From Alphaproteobacteria bacterium UBA7488 (GTDB lineage Bacteria > Pseudomonadota > Alphaproteobacteria > CAAHEQ01 > UBA3637): a stretch of 14,204 bases of DNA. The DNA lies in contig DLOI01000043.1 of NCBI GenBank assembly GCA_002477185.1, forward strand, positions 3,871-18,074. The letters are read 5' to 3'. Below the pieces are notes generated by a model. That model did not search any database, was not told the origin of the DNA, and saw only the letters and a program-made list of their open reading frames with translations. Position numbers and translations under genes: made by a program. This document shows, piece by piece, positions 7,348 through 14,085 of this stretch. The number at the start of each line of letters is the position of its first letter. Position 1 is the stretch's first letter.

Positions 7348-7767
7348 ATGACATACAAACCAATACGCTTATTTAAAATCAATTTTTCTTCACCACTGAT
7401 TGTCCCCTCTTTACAAGGGTATTTTCCAGACGGTTGGCGTATCATGGTGCATGACCCGATTGATATTCCACCATCTCAAGCCAGATGTGTAACGGCAAAC
7501 AATGATACACTTCTTGTGAAAATTTTTACAGACGATTTTAAATCTTATGGCATAGGCAATAAAAATTTGTTAACCTTAGATTTGAAAGCAACGCCCAAAC
7601 AAGGCGACATTGTTGTTTTCGGCACCCCCGAAATATTGCAAATCGGCAAATATGTACACACGGCAAAAGGGGCACAAATTTTTAATTTTCAAAGCGGCCG
7701 AAACCAAGCAATCCCTAATGAACCGATTTTCGGCGTTGTCATTAAAATCGTCGGTTTCGGCAAGTAA
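7348..7767 (+). CDS. UmuD/peptidase S24-like protein lacking the catalytic dyad
   Basis: 139 residues from ATG 7348, preferred over ATG 7318 because AAGGA (7336-7340) lies 7 bp upstream. That is the same length as E. coli UmuD. Against UmuD as I remember it, 'IDI...NDTLLVKIFTDDF' (38-64) lines up with 'IDL...SATYFVKASGDSM', and 'YGIGNKNLLTLD' (67-78) with 'GGISDGDLLIVD'. 'KQGDIVVF' (84-91) lines up with 'SHGDIVIA', and 'EPIFGVVIKIVG' (125-136) with 'LDVFGVVIHVVK'. At the catalytic Ser60 position there is Asp63. At the Lys97 position there is Gly100, with a Lys one residue later. The self-cleavage site Cys-Gly may correspond to Gln23-Gly24. The fold therefore looks conserved but the protease activity lost. 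No UmuC-type polymerase is adjacent. This is an alignment by eye, and an unrelated beta-rich protein remains possible. Confidence 0.55.
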   Translation: MTYKPIRLFKINFSSPLIVPSLQGYFPDGWRIMVHDPIDIPPSQARCVTANNDTLLVKIFTDDFKSYGIGNKNLLTLDLKATPKQGDIVVFGTPEILQIGKYVHTAKGAQIFNFQSGRNQAIPNEPIFGVVIKIVGFGK

Positions 7768-7811
7768 CAAATTATTAAAAAACGGGACATATGTCGCCCA
7801 TACAACTTTCC

Positions 7812-7834
7812 AAAAAGCGTTTTTTATCTCGCTT
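7812..7834 (-). terminator. Weak hairpin terminator after the MFS-fold gene
   Basis: On the minus strand AAGCG (7834-7830) pairs with CGCTT (7819-7815) across a 10-nt A-rich loop and leads into a short T run ending at 7812. It overlaps the stop codon of the MFS-fold gene. The five-bp stem is marginal. Confidence 0.3.
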
Positions 7835-9077
7835 GTTCATTTGAAGATATTCCCAATTCTTGTTGCCTCATGGACGGGTCCACATGCGAAACGAATTTGG
7901 TATTATGCATGCGTATATAAATCATCAGGTAGGCTAACAGTAATTGAAACACCATTAAAAAGGCTGACAGACCCAACATATACCGCACACCCATTGTATA
8001 AGTGATACCCGCCAAAAAGAGGCCGTTTGCCGTACCCAAAATACCCACGACATAACGGTAGTTTGTAAAAACAAGTTGGTTTTTAACACTGATTCTGTTG
8101 ATATACGGCGCATCGGTTTTATTTTCATAGGCGGTTGAAATCAAAAGCGACCACGAAATGGCGATTAAAATAATCGGGACTGAATCGGATACAAATGCAA
8201 TAAAATATAAAATGAAGCGCAGCCCGAATTTTATCGAAATTGTGACATAATCATTTTTCGGCATAAAATATTTTAAGCACAAAATACCGATACCGTCCGC
8301 CAATAACCCGATAACCAAAAAATAAGTCGTCGCCGCGCCGGGTGAAAATCCGAATAAGTTTGTAAACATCAACATTTTAAGGCCCAATGCCGTATTATAA
8401 GCCGTATTACCGGTAAAATAATACACGAAATAAAGCAACGCCAATTTGTCTTTAAAAATTTCTTTCGTAAAGCCTTTTAAACGCACTCGTTTATGCGTGG
8501 CGTTTGTCGGTGAAACACTTTTTAAAATCAAATAAGATATAAATAAAAAAATGCACGACATCATCAAAAAAACATTGTATCCGAAATAAACGCCAAACAA
8601 TAATCGCCCGACAAACAAACCGCCGATTAAAACGCCGACATCCCGAAATAAATATTCCACCAATTTACGTTTAGAATATAAAATGTCATCTTTGCGAATG
8701 GTTACCAACAGCGGGTAAATACTAATGGTAATCAATTGTTCACAGATAATGTCTGCCGTTACAAAAAAGGATAACCACTGTATGCCCAATTGTTTGTTGT
8801 CGCCCCATAAAACCAACATAACACCGACTTTTAATAATAATAAAGTCGAAATAAATATTTTAATGCGTGCGGGCGAAATATACTTGGCCGCTATTAAAGC
8901 AAAAAAAGCGCAAATCATCGTCCCAAACCCAAGCAGGCGGCTGATTTGTCCAACACTTAAAAAATTATCTTCCAACCACAATTGGCGAAAATTCGCCCAT
9001 AAACCAACGCTGATAGCAAAAAACGCCAACATAACCAAAATGCGGTTTTCATTTTTATGGGATAAAAATCTCGGCAA
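7824..9077 (-). CDS. MFS-fold polytopic membrane protein, substrate unknown
   Basis: About 417 residues with some twelve hydrophobic helices. The first is near 'ILVMLAFFAISVGLWANF', and a central cytoplasmic basic loop ('HKRVRLKGFTKEIFKDK') splits the protein into two halves, as in the major facilitator superfamily. The classical loop 2-3 motif (GxxxDRxGRR) is not visible; the place is taken by 'AAKYISPARIK'. That puts it in a divergent MFS group without an assignable substrate. The frame is open further upstream to a TTG at 9143. That TTG is the -35 box of a very good promoter, so the start must lie downstream. I chose TTG 9077, which has GAGG 7 nt before it. The gene is divergent from the TesA-like esterase and convergent with the UmuD-like gene. 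Confidence 0.7.
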   Translation of the reverse strand: MPRFLSHKNENRILVMLAFFAISVGLWANFRQLWLEDNFLSVGQISRLLGFGTMICAFFALIAAKYISPARIKIFISTLLLLKVGVMLVLWGDNKQLGIQWLSFFVTADIICEQLITISIYPLLVTIRKDDILYSKRKLVEYLFRDVGVLIGGLFVGRLLFGVYFGYNVFLMMSCIFLFISYLILKSVSPTNATHKRVRLKGFTKEIFKDKLALLYFVYYFTGNTAYNTALGLKMLMFTNLFGFSPGAATTYFLVIGLLADGIGILCLKYFMPKNDYVTISIKFGLRFILYFIAFVSDSVPIILIAISWSLLISTAYENKTDAPYINRISVKNQLVFTNYRYVVGILGTANGLFLAGITYTMGVRYMLGLSAFLMVFQLLLAYLMIYIRMHNTKFVSHVDPSMRQQELGISSNEQAR

Positions 9078-9114
9078 GATATAACCTCGGGGACAAAATA
9101 TTTTTAATTGGAAT

Positions 9115-9143
9115 ATTGTACGCTTTAATACTGGGCAAGTCAA
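9115..9143 (-). promoter_or_regulatory. Near-consensus promoter of the MFS-fold gene
   Basis: On the minus strand TTGACT (9143-9138), a 17-bp spacer and TACAAT (9120-9115) give a near-consensus sigma70 promoter. Transcription should start near 9108, leaving a leader of about 30 nt before the TTG start at 9077. The site rules out the TTG at 9143 as the translation start. Confidence 0.65.
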
Positions 9144-9170
9144 TTATAATAACCCGACACCGGTATTAAA

Positions 9171-9198
9171 TTGACAGCGTACGTGTATTTGATAATTT
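9171..9198 (+). promoter_or_regulatory. Candidate promoter of the TesA-like gene
   Basis: A perfect TTGACA (9171-9176) is followed 16 bp later by TAATTT (9193-9198), 84 bp before the start codon. The -10 match is poor. TTGCAC (9232-9237) with TATATA (9254-9259) is a second possibility but would leave almost no leader ahead of the ribosome binding site. Confidence 0.35.
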
Positions 9199-9281
9199 GG
9201 GCTCTATGAATTTAAACGGTTAATATATCCCTTGCACCTATCGGTAAAAATAATATATAGTTGATTAAAAAGGAGTCAAAT

Positions 9282-9941
9282 ATGCATTATTTATGGATTT
9301 TTATTTGTGCCGCGTTGTTAAACGCCGTGCCTGCACGCGGGGCAGACGAATCGTTTAATTTGTTAATTATGGGCGATTCTTTAAGCGCAGGATACGGTTT
9401 AAATGCTGCGGATTCTTTTTATTCAAAATTGGATAAAGCTTTAAAGGGCAAAGGCTATAACAACATAAATGTTATTAATTTTTCCCGTTCGGGGGAAACA
9501 ACAGCCGGCGGTGTCAATAAACTGCAACAAGCTTTAGCCCTTAACCCCGATGCCGTGATTTTGGAATTGGGCATAAATGATGCGTTGCGCGATGTACCCG
9601 TTGATACGATTAAAGACAACTTAGAACGCCTTATAAAAACTTTTCAAAATTATCATATTCCAATCATGTTAGTCGGGATGCAAGCGCCGTTGATTAAACC
9701 GGCCCCCTATCAACAACAATTTAAAAATATGTACGCCGACTTGGCCAAAAGATATAACCTAGCCTTTTATCCGTTTTTCATGGACGGCGTGTTTAAAGGA
9801 ATGTCTCTTGCCGCTCTTCAAATGCCCAATGAAAACGTACTGGCAGACCGCATTCATCCCAGCGCGAAAGGTGTAGATATTATGGTACGAAAAATGATGC
9901 CGACGGTACAAAAATTTATCAACGGTTTTTACCGACCGTAA
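9282..9941 (+). CDS. tesA: Periplasmic TesA-type GDSL/SGNH esterase (arylesterase / thioesterase I)
   Basis: 219 residues from ATG 9282, chosen over the in-frame TTG at 9261 because AAGGAG (9270-9275) lies 6 bp before it. A short signal peptide (hydrophobic core about 4-16) probably ends after Ala-Arg-Gly at residue 20. All four SGNH blocks are present: GDSLSAGYG with nucleophile Ser33, the oxyanion Gly in 'SGETTAGG' (Gly76), 'GIND' with Asn99, and 'DRIHP' with Asp189 and His192. The spacing matches E. coli TesA, which hydrolyses acyl-CoA, aryl esters and lysophospholipids in the periplasm. Natural substrates here are not determinable. The 3' end overlaps the convergent small gene by 13 bp, so no terminator separates the two. 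Confidence 0.9.
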   Translation: MHYLWIFICAALLNAVPARGADESFNLLIMGDSLSAGYGLNAADSFYSKLDKALKGKGYNNINVINFSRSGETTAGGVNKLQQALALNPDAVILELGINDALRDVPVDTIKDNLERLIKTFQNYHIPIMLVGMQAPLIKPAPYQQQFKNMYADLAKRYNLAFYPFFMDGVFKGMSLAALQMPNENVLADRIHPSAKGVDIMVRKMMPTVQKFINGFYRP

Positions 9942-10162
9942 TCTTCATTTTTTTCAAAAGGCAAATAAAATTCATCGCCTTGTTTTATAAGGGCCGAATG
10001 GTGGCGCAACCATAAACTTTTGCCTTCTTCAATCAATTTGGGTTTATCAACATGTACCTGGGGCGAATGAATACCGAAAGGCCGTTTAAAAACGCCCACA
10101 ATTTGCCGCCTGTCCAAATTTTGTTCAAATGTTTCTTTATCGGCTAATTTCTTCCTTTTCAT
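9929..10162 (-). CDS. Small hypothetical protein, second gene of a two-gene unit
   Basis: 77 residues starting at ATG 10162, with AAAGGG about 5 nt upstream. It follows the DUF6496-like gene by 9 bp, so the two are probably co-transcribed. The protein is charged and soluble: a Lys-rich start, a mixed central part ('GVFKRPFGIHSPQVHVDKP') and a C-terminal half with 'SLWLRHHSALIKQGDEFYLPFEK'. There is no signal peptide, membrane segment or motif that I recognise. Its last 13 bp overlap the 3' end of the esterase gene on the opposite strand. The ribosome binding site and tight spacing support a real gene, but no function can be offered. Confidence 0.6.
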   Translation of the reverse strand: MKRKKLADKETFEQNLDRRQIVGVFKRPFGIHSPQVHVDKPKLIEEGKSLWLRHHSALIKQGDEFYLPFEKNEDYGR

Positions 10163-10171
10163 GAGAACCCT

Positions 10172-10366
10172 TTATTTCTTAGCCGAACGATGTGCCGGTT
10201 GTGTTGACGTTTTTTTAGTTGTGCGAGCGCCAAACTTTTCTTTTTTGCTTTTACCCGCTTTTGACAAAGCAATGGCAACCGCTTGTTTTTGCGGTTTGCC
10301 CTCATGCATTTCAGTGCGAATATTTTCGGATATGACTTTTCTGGATGACCCTTGTTTTAACGGCAT
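10172..10366 (-). CDS. DUF6496-type small basic protein
   Basis: 64 residues from ATG 10366, with AGGGGG just upstream on the minus strand. The N-terminal 40 residues match the pattern I know for DUF6496: '[20 protein letters not shown]', then '[19 protein letters not shown]'. That reads as a compact helix-turn-helix-sized unit conserved in many proteobacteria and some phages. The C-terminal third is a low-complexity Lys/Thr/Ala tail, likely disordered and able to bind nucleic acid. The family's function is unknown. It is followed after 9 bp by another small gene. A TACAAT-like element lies 25-30 bp upstream, but I could not pair it with a convincing -35. Confidence 0.75.
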   Translation of the reverse strand: MPLKQGSSRKVISENIRTEMHEGKPQKQAVAIALSKAGKSKKEKFGARTTKKTSTQPAHRSAKK

Positions 10367-10446
10367 ATTTCCCCCTGTTTTAAATTGTATCCTTTAACAA
10401 CAATCGGATTCGTATTTTTCATTTTCAATAAAACCTAAACTTTTTA

Positions 10447-10475
10447 TCGACAAACTTTCGGGTATAGGGTATAAA
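10447..10475 (+). promoter_or_regulatory. Promoter of the HD-domain gene, predicting a leaderless mRNA
   Basis: TCGACA (10447-10452, one mismatch to TTGACA), a 17-bp spacer and TATAAA (10470-10475). The ATG at 10482 begins 7 nt after the -10 box, where transcription should start. No Shine-Dalgarno sequence can exist on such a transcript. Confidence 0.55.
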
Positions 10476-10481
10476 ATAAAT

Positions 10482-11171
10482 ATGGAACACATCATCGATA
10501 AAACTTACGAATTTGCCAAAAATTTTCATGCTCATGACCACAGCGGGCATGACTTTGACCATATCAAACGCGTTTATTTTAACGCGCAAAAAATACTTGA
10601 AACCGAACCGGAAGCCGATTCATTTATCGTGTTAATGAGTGCGCTGTTACACGATATTGACGACCACAAAATGGGAACTGACGGAAATGAAACACAACGC
10701 TTTTTATCGGCGTTGGATTTAGATAAGCAAACAATTCATAAAATTTTAAGCACTGTCTGCGCCATCGGGTTTTCAAAAAGCGGCGCCGCGCCCGAATTTG
10801 AAACGTTGGAACAAAAAATCGTATCCGATGCCGACAAATTGGATGCAATGGGAACTATGGGCATATTAAGAACGATACAATTTTCGATAACCATTAACCG
10901 ACCCTTATTTAATCGCAATATTTTTCCCGAAGAAAATTTAACGCCGGCCGTTTATAACGATATGAACCGCGCTACAAATACGGCCATTAACCATTTCTTT
11001 GACAAGCTGTTAAAACTCAAAAACGCTTTGCAAACCGAATCGGGAAAAGTTTTGGGACAACAACGCCATGCTTTTATGGTCGATTTTTTACGGCATTTTT
11101 TCACGGAAAATAATTGCCCCGATTGGCAAGATTATTTAACCGCCTACCTTCAAAAAAATACATTTGAATAA
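10482..11171 (+). CDS. HD-domain phosphohydrolase, YedJ-like
   Basis: 229 residues. The metal-binding HD signature is complete: 'HDFDHIKRV' with His27, 'ALLHDIDD' with His57-Asp58, and 'IVSDADKLDAMG' with Asp118. The order H...HD...D and the later 'ALQTESGKVLGQQRHAFMVDFL' resemble E. coli YedJ ('[22 protein letters not shown]', from memory). Proteins of this group are presumed soluble metal-dependent phosphohydrolases acting on nucleotides or similar phosphate esters, with the natural substrate unsettled. There is no signal peptide. Its promoter predicts translation from the very first base of the mRNA. A strong terminator follows directly after the stop codon, so the gene is monocistronic. 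Confidence 0.85.
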   Translation: MEHIIDKTYEFAKNFHAHDHSGHDFDHIKRVYFNAQKILETEPEADSFIVLMSALLHDIDDHKMGTDGNETQRFLSALDLDKQTIHKILSTVCAIGFSKSGAAPEFETLEQKIVSDADKLDAMGTMGILRTIQFSITINRPLFNRNIFPEENLTPAVYNDMNRATNTAINHFFDKLLKLKNALQTESGKVLGQQRHAFMVDFLRHFFTENNCPDWQDYLTAYLQKNTFE

Positions 11172-11172
11172 G

Positions 11173-11197
11173 GGCGCTTAAAAACGCGCCTTTTTTT
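11173..11197 (+). terminator. Intrinsic terminator of the HD-domain gene
   Basis: GGCGC (11173-11177) and GCGCC (11186-11190) form a stem with an 8-nt loop and seven Ts at 11191-11197. It starts one or two bases after the stop codon at 11171. The minus-strand side lacks a T-run, so it is directional. Confidence 0.8.
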
Positions 11198-11214
11198 AAA
11201 CTCACGACATACTT

Positions 11215-12189
11215 TTACTTTAACGTACCCGCGATTTTTAAAATATCGGCGCAAACTGCACTGGCCGTTGCCAAAGACCCGGCTCCTTGGCCTTGCAAAA
11301 ATAACGAACCGACTTTGTCGCCCACAATTTCAATGCCGTTAAAAACGCCGCTGACGTCTGCCAAAACTGATTCCAAAGGCACAGCTTTCGGTTTGACGGC
11401 AATAAAAATATCGTCGCCTTGTTTTTCAACCGATCCGATTAATTTAATCCGCTGACCCGCCACATGGGCAGCTTCGATTTGAGCCAAACCGATTTGCGTG
11501 ATGCCAACGCGTTCGACATCTTTAACATCGACCCATTTTCCATAAGCCAAATACGCCAAGATAATCATTTTATAAACGCTGTCATACCCTTCGACATCGC
11601 CGCTTGGGTCGGCTTCGGCATAACCCAACTTCTGAGCGTCCGCCAAAATTGTTTCAAAGGGTAATTTTTCCCGCTCCATCCGTGTTAAAATGTAATTGCA
11701 TGTACCGTTGACAATACCTTCGATTTTTAAAATATGGTTGGCCGCCAAATCATTTTGCAAAACGCTTAAAACCGGAATGCCACCACCAACTGACGCTTCA
11801 AACATTAAATTGAAATGCATGCTATGCGCCAACGCCATTAACTCTGTCCCACGCATAGCCAACAAAGCTTTATTCGCCGTCACAACATGCTTGCCATTTT
11901 TTAACGCTTTCGAAATAATATCAAATGCCGCGCCGGTACCGCCGATTAATTCAATGATGATATCAATATCGGGATTGGCGATAAGTTCATCGGCACAAGT
12001 TGTTCTGAGCGGCACCTGTTCCAAATACAAATCATTTTTATCCGTAATATGCAAGTCGGCCACACCGGCAACAACCACATCTAAACCCGTTTTACGCTTA
12101 ATTTCGGTGGCATTGCTGATGAGTGTTTGAACGGTGCCTCGCCCGACCGTGCCATATCCGACAACGCCGACTTTTATTTTCTTTGACAT
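11215..12189 (-). CDS. hom: Homoserine dehydrogenase, short form without ACT domain
   Basis: 324 residues from ATG 12189. The frame is open to 12240, but AAAAGGAA lies just before 12189 and the family start 'KIKVGVVGYGTVGRGT' follows it. The Rossmann GxGxxG is at 11-16, and 'VTANKALLA' holds the catalytic Lys107. 'GTCNYILTRM' (162-171) and 'GYAEADPSGDVEGYDSVYK' (189-207) supply Asp203 and Lys207, with the same spacing as Asp219 and Lys223 that I recall in yeast Hom6. The enzyme reduces aspartate semialdehyde to homoserine on the way to threonine and methionine. Many bacterial homologues have about 430 residues with a C-terminal ACT domain for threonine feedback. This one stops right after the catalytic domain, so allosteric control is likely absent. 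No threonine-pathway genes are next to it, and no clear promoter of its own was found. Confidence 0.9.
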   Translation of the reverse strand: MSKKIKVGVVGYGTVGRGTVQTLISNATEIKRKTGLDVVVAGVADLHITDKNDLYLEQVPLRTTCADELIANPDIDIIIELIGGTGAAFDIISKALKNGKHVVTANKALLAMRGTELMALAHSMHFNLMFEASVGGGIPVLSVLQNDLAANHILKIEGIVNGTCNYILTRMEREKLPFETILADAQKLGYAEADPSGDVEGYDSVYKMIILAYLAYGKWVDVKDVERVGITQIGLAQIEAAHVAGQRIKLIGSVEKQGDDIFIAVKPKAVPLESVLADVSGVFNGIEIVGDKVGSLFLQGQGAGSLATASAVCADILKIAGTLK

Positions 12190-12215
12190 ATATTTCCTTT
12201 TCAAATCCATAATAA

Positions 12216-12245
12216 ATGGCTTACCCGTTTTCCGGGGCAAGCCAT
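12216..12245 (-). terminator. Terminator between the sulfotransferase and hom genes
   Basis: On the minus strand ATGGCTTGCCC (12245-12235) pairs with GGGTAAGCCAT (12226-12216), 11 bp including one G-U, around an 8-nt loop, and leads into TTTATTAT. The wobble would be an A-C mismatch on the plus strand, so the hairpin is designed for minus-strand RNA. It sits 22 nt after the stop of the sulfotransferase gene. Confidence 0.7.
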
Positions 12246-12266
12246 CATTTTAAGTTGTTGCTTATG

Positions 12267-13868
12267 TTATTGTTTATTAATCAAAGTGATTTCAACGCGG
12301 CGATTTTGTTCGCGCCCGGCCGCCGTCGCATTGGAAGCAATCGGTGCAAATTCGGGCAATAATATGCGTGCCGCTTCATTAATCGTTTTTTTATTTTCAT
12401 CAATCCGATAAATAAGCACGGTACTGAATTTTCTTGTGGTTAAGGTTGGGTCATAAACAGGGCCGTTATTGCTGAACACCGTATAAAACGAACCGGATGG
12501 TTTGCCGTCATGAGCCACAATCGGCCAATCAAACAAGTGCTCTTTATTGATGCCGTTTTGGACATCTTCGGGATATGGAATACCATTTTCGTCCACCGCC
12601 GTTAAATAAGGCAAATCAAGTTCGTCACCTTGCCGATTCAACATTTTTGAGGTCGGATGCGGTCCCGCTATCCATTTAACTTGTAACGATTCATTATCAA
12701 TTTTAAAGAAACCGTTATGTTTTGATGAAATAGTCAGCGAATTGTCATGAGGCATATAGGTCACGTGATTTAAATGCAATGCATCCAAAAAGGGATTGAA
12801 CGATTTGACAACTCGGAAATGATTCATCGGCATTACCTTTCCCAAATCTAAATACCTAAAAACCGAACCATTTAAATCCATTTCCAAGATATGGTCATAA
12901 GCCGTTTTCAATTTCTTACCATCCAAATTAAATTCTTGATTAGTTCTGGAGCCGATAACCAACAACGATTTATTTTTTCCGTATGCTACGCCATGGGCGA
13001 AATTTTCAAAATCGTATGGAAAAGCCATAACATTCAACAATTGTCCGCAAGGAGAATAAAGCATAATGCCTATGTTATTTGCTTCAACAGCAAAAAAATC
13101 GGGAAACGGGTATACAAATCGATTTGTATCCAACATCCATCGCATATAAGCATTTTCATCATATGCAACGGCCGCATCCCTTATCAAGAAAATCATAAAC
13201 GGTTGTTTAGTCATCTTGGTTTTCGTAAAGAACGACAAGCGTAAATTCGGATGATTGGGCACTTTAAAAGTCGGTACATTAAGAAAGCTTGTTTCACAAA
13301 CGTCTTCTTTGGTACAAGCCGTTAACTCAATATGGTTTTCCTGCCCCGGGTATAAGCCCGGCACGCATAGTTCATGATTTTTAGAAAGTCCAGTTGGTCG
13401 AAAAATTAAATCCGGGGTTCCATCTTTGCCTTTTACGGTCACTTGTACCGTTTTAAAATCGGCGGTTTCAAACCGTACATAGGCTGACAGCGGGTTCGTG
13501 CCGAACGGATTTATTTTCACATAGGGATTTTGAAAATCATATGCCAAACGAGCGTATTCTTTTTTCAAAACATCTATGGATGCTTTATCATATTTGACAT
13601 ACCATTTGCCAAATTTTTTGAAAAATTCGGGCGCATAGGAATCCCAATTAATTTGAAACGTATCATCATCCAGCATTTTAAACTTGCCTTTGTCGTGTGA
13701 ACCGACACGCATAGCTATATCTTGCTTATCAACCTGCAACATCCCTTTCCCCTCATTCCAATTGGGATGAATAATATTTAATTTTATTGTTTCTGCGCTG
13801 GCCACTGCCGCTGTGATATAAATGCAAAAGCAAAGAAAAATGGTTTGAATAAAAAATTTAGTTAACAT
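12267..13868 (-). CDS. assT: Aryl-sulfate sulfotransferase (AssT) with an OmpA-type C-terminal tail
   Basis: 533 residues, periplasmic: the signal peptide ends in Ala-Ser-Ala at 23-25. The N-terminal beta domain has the typical 'NPFGTNPLSAYVRFET' and 'VTVKGKDG' and is followed by the propeller. Compared with E. coli AssT from memory, the active-site residues align as His292 for His252, His365 and Asn367 for 'HVN' (His356), and His453 in 'FDWPIVAH' for the sulfate-accepting His436. The Arg374 position carries Lys383. The Cys418-Cys424 disulfide pair is absent. AssT moves sulfate between phenolic compounds without PAPS. Family members run on about 85 residues beyond the 'YKIDEKKGTV' equivalent. 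Here, after 'IYRIDENKKTI' (486-496), about 10 residues lead into 'PIASNATAAGREQNRRVEI' (509-527), which is the C-terminal signature of OmpA/Pal peptidoglycan-binding domains. The last propeller blade is therefore missing or replaced. GGGAG precedes the ATG. Confidence 0.8.
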   Translation of the reverse strand: MLTKFFIQTIFLCFCIYITAAVASAETIKLNIIHPNWNEGKGMLQVDKQDIAMRVGSHDKGKFKMLDDDTFQINWDSYAPEFFKKFGKWYVKYDKASIDVLKKEYARLAYDFQNPYVKINPFGTNPLSAYVRFETADFKTVQVTVKGKDGTPDLIFRPTGLSKNHELCVPGLYPGQENHIELTACTKEDVCETSFLNVPTFKVPNHPNLRLSFFTKTKMTKQPFMIFLIRDAAVAYDENAYMRWMLDTNRFVYPFPDFFAVEANNIGIMLYSPCGQLLNVMAFPYDFENFAHGVAYGKNKSLLVIGSRTNQEFNLDGKKLKTAYDHILEMDLNGSVFRYLDLGKVMPMNHFRVVKSFNPFLDALHLNHVTYMPHDNSLTISSKHNGFFKIDNESLQVKWIAGPHPTSKMLNRQGDELDLPYLTAVDENGIPYPEDVQNGINKEHLFDWPIVAHDGKPSGSFYTVFSNNGPVYDPTLTTRKFSTVLIYRIDENKKTINEAARILLPEFAPIASNATAAGREQNRRVEITLINKQ

Positions 13869-13892
13869 TTGCTCCCTTTCGAAATACCCCCT

Positions 13893-13922
13893 ATGCTAAC
13901 AAAATATAATTGTATGTGTCAA
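13893..13922 (-). promoter_or_regulatory. Candidate promoter of the sulfotransferase gene
   Basis: On the minus strand a perfect TTGACA (13922-13917) and TAGCAT (13898-13893) are separated by 18 bp. The predicted start near 13886 leaves a short leader before the GGGAG and ATG at 13868. A large inverted repeat begins 7 bp upstream of the -35. Confidence 0.5.
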
Positions 13923-13928
13923 TTTGAA

Positions 13929-13987
13929 ATTAATATTTTATAAAATTTATGAATAAGAGATTCATTATTTTTTTATAAAATATTAAT
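13929..13987. repeat. 59-bp near-perfect AT inverted repeat
   Basis: The left arm 13929-13954 (starting ATTAATATTTTATAAAA) and the right arm 13960-13987 (ending ATAAAATATTAAT) are reverse complements, with a one-base mismatch and a two-base length difference around a 5-nt centre AAGAG. It lies immediately upstream of the sulfotransferase promoter and contains almost no G or C. It could form a cruciform, bind an AT-preferring protein or terminate the upstream gene. Confidence 0.6.
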
Positions 13988-14085
13988 TACATACTTTAAA
14001 ATATGTTATTTTTTTATTATTATCTAACAACCAAAAAATTTGAAATTCATATAAAATCTATTTTTCTGTCCCCAACTAATCTGAT

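Noticed and set aside
7786..7795. Perfect palindrome GACATATGTC between the UmuD-like and MFS-fold genes
   Set aside because: It lies between two convergent 3' ends, where an operator makes little sense; ten bp is short enough for chance.
7610..8005. 131-codon plus-strand ORF across the UmuD-like gene and the end of the MFS-fold gene
   Set aside because: It is out of frame with both real genes and spans their convergent 3' ends; the peptide shows no family pattern.
8725..9084. 119-codon plus-strand ORF opposite the MFS-fold gene
   Set aside because: It lies wholly antisense to a well-supported membrane protein, has low-complexity composition and no convincing ribosome binding site.
11464..12130. 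Plus-strand ORFs of 66 and 144 codons opposite hom
   Set aside because: Antisense shadows of a strongly conserved enzyme gene.
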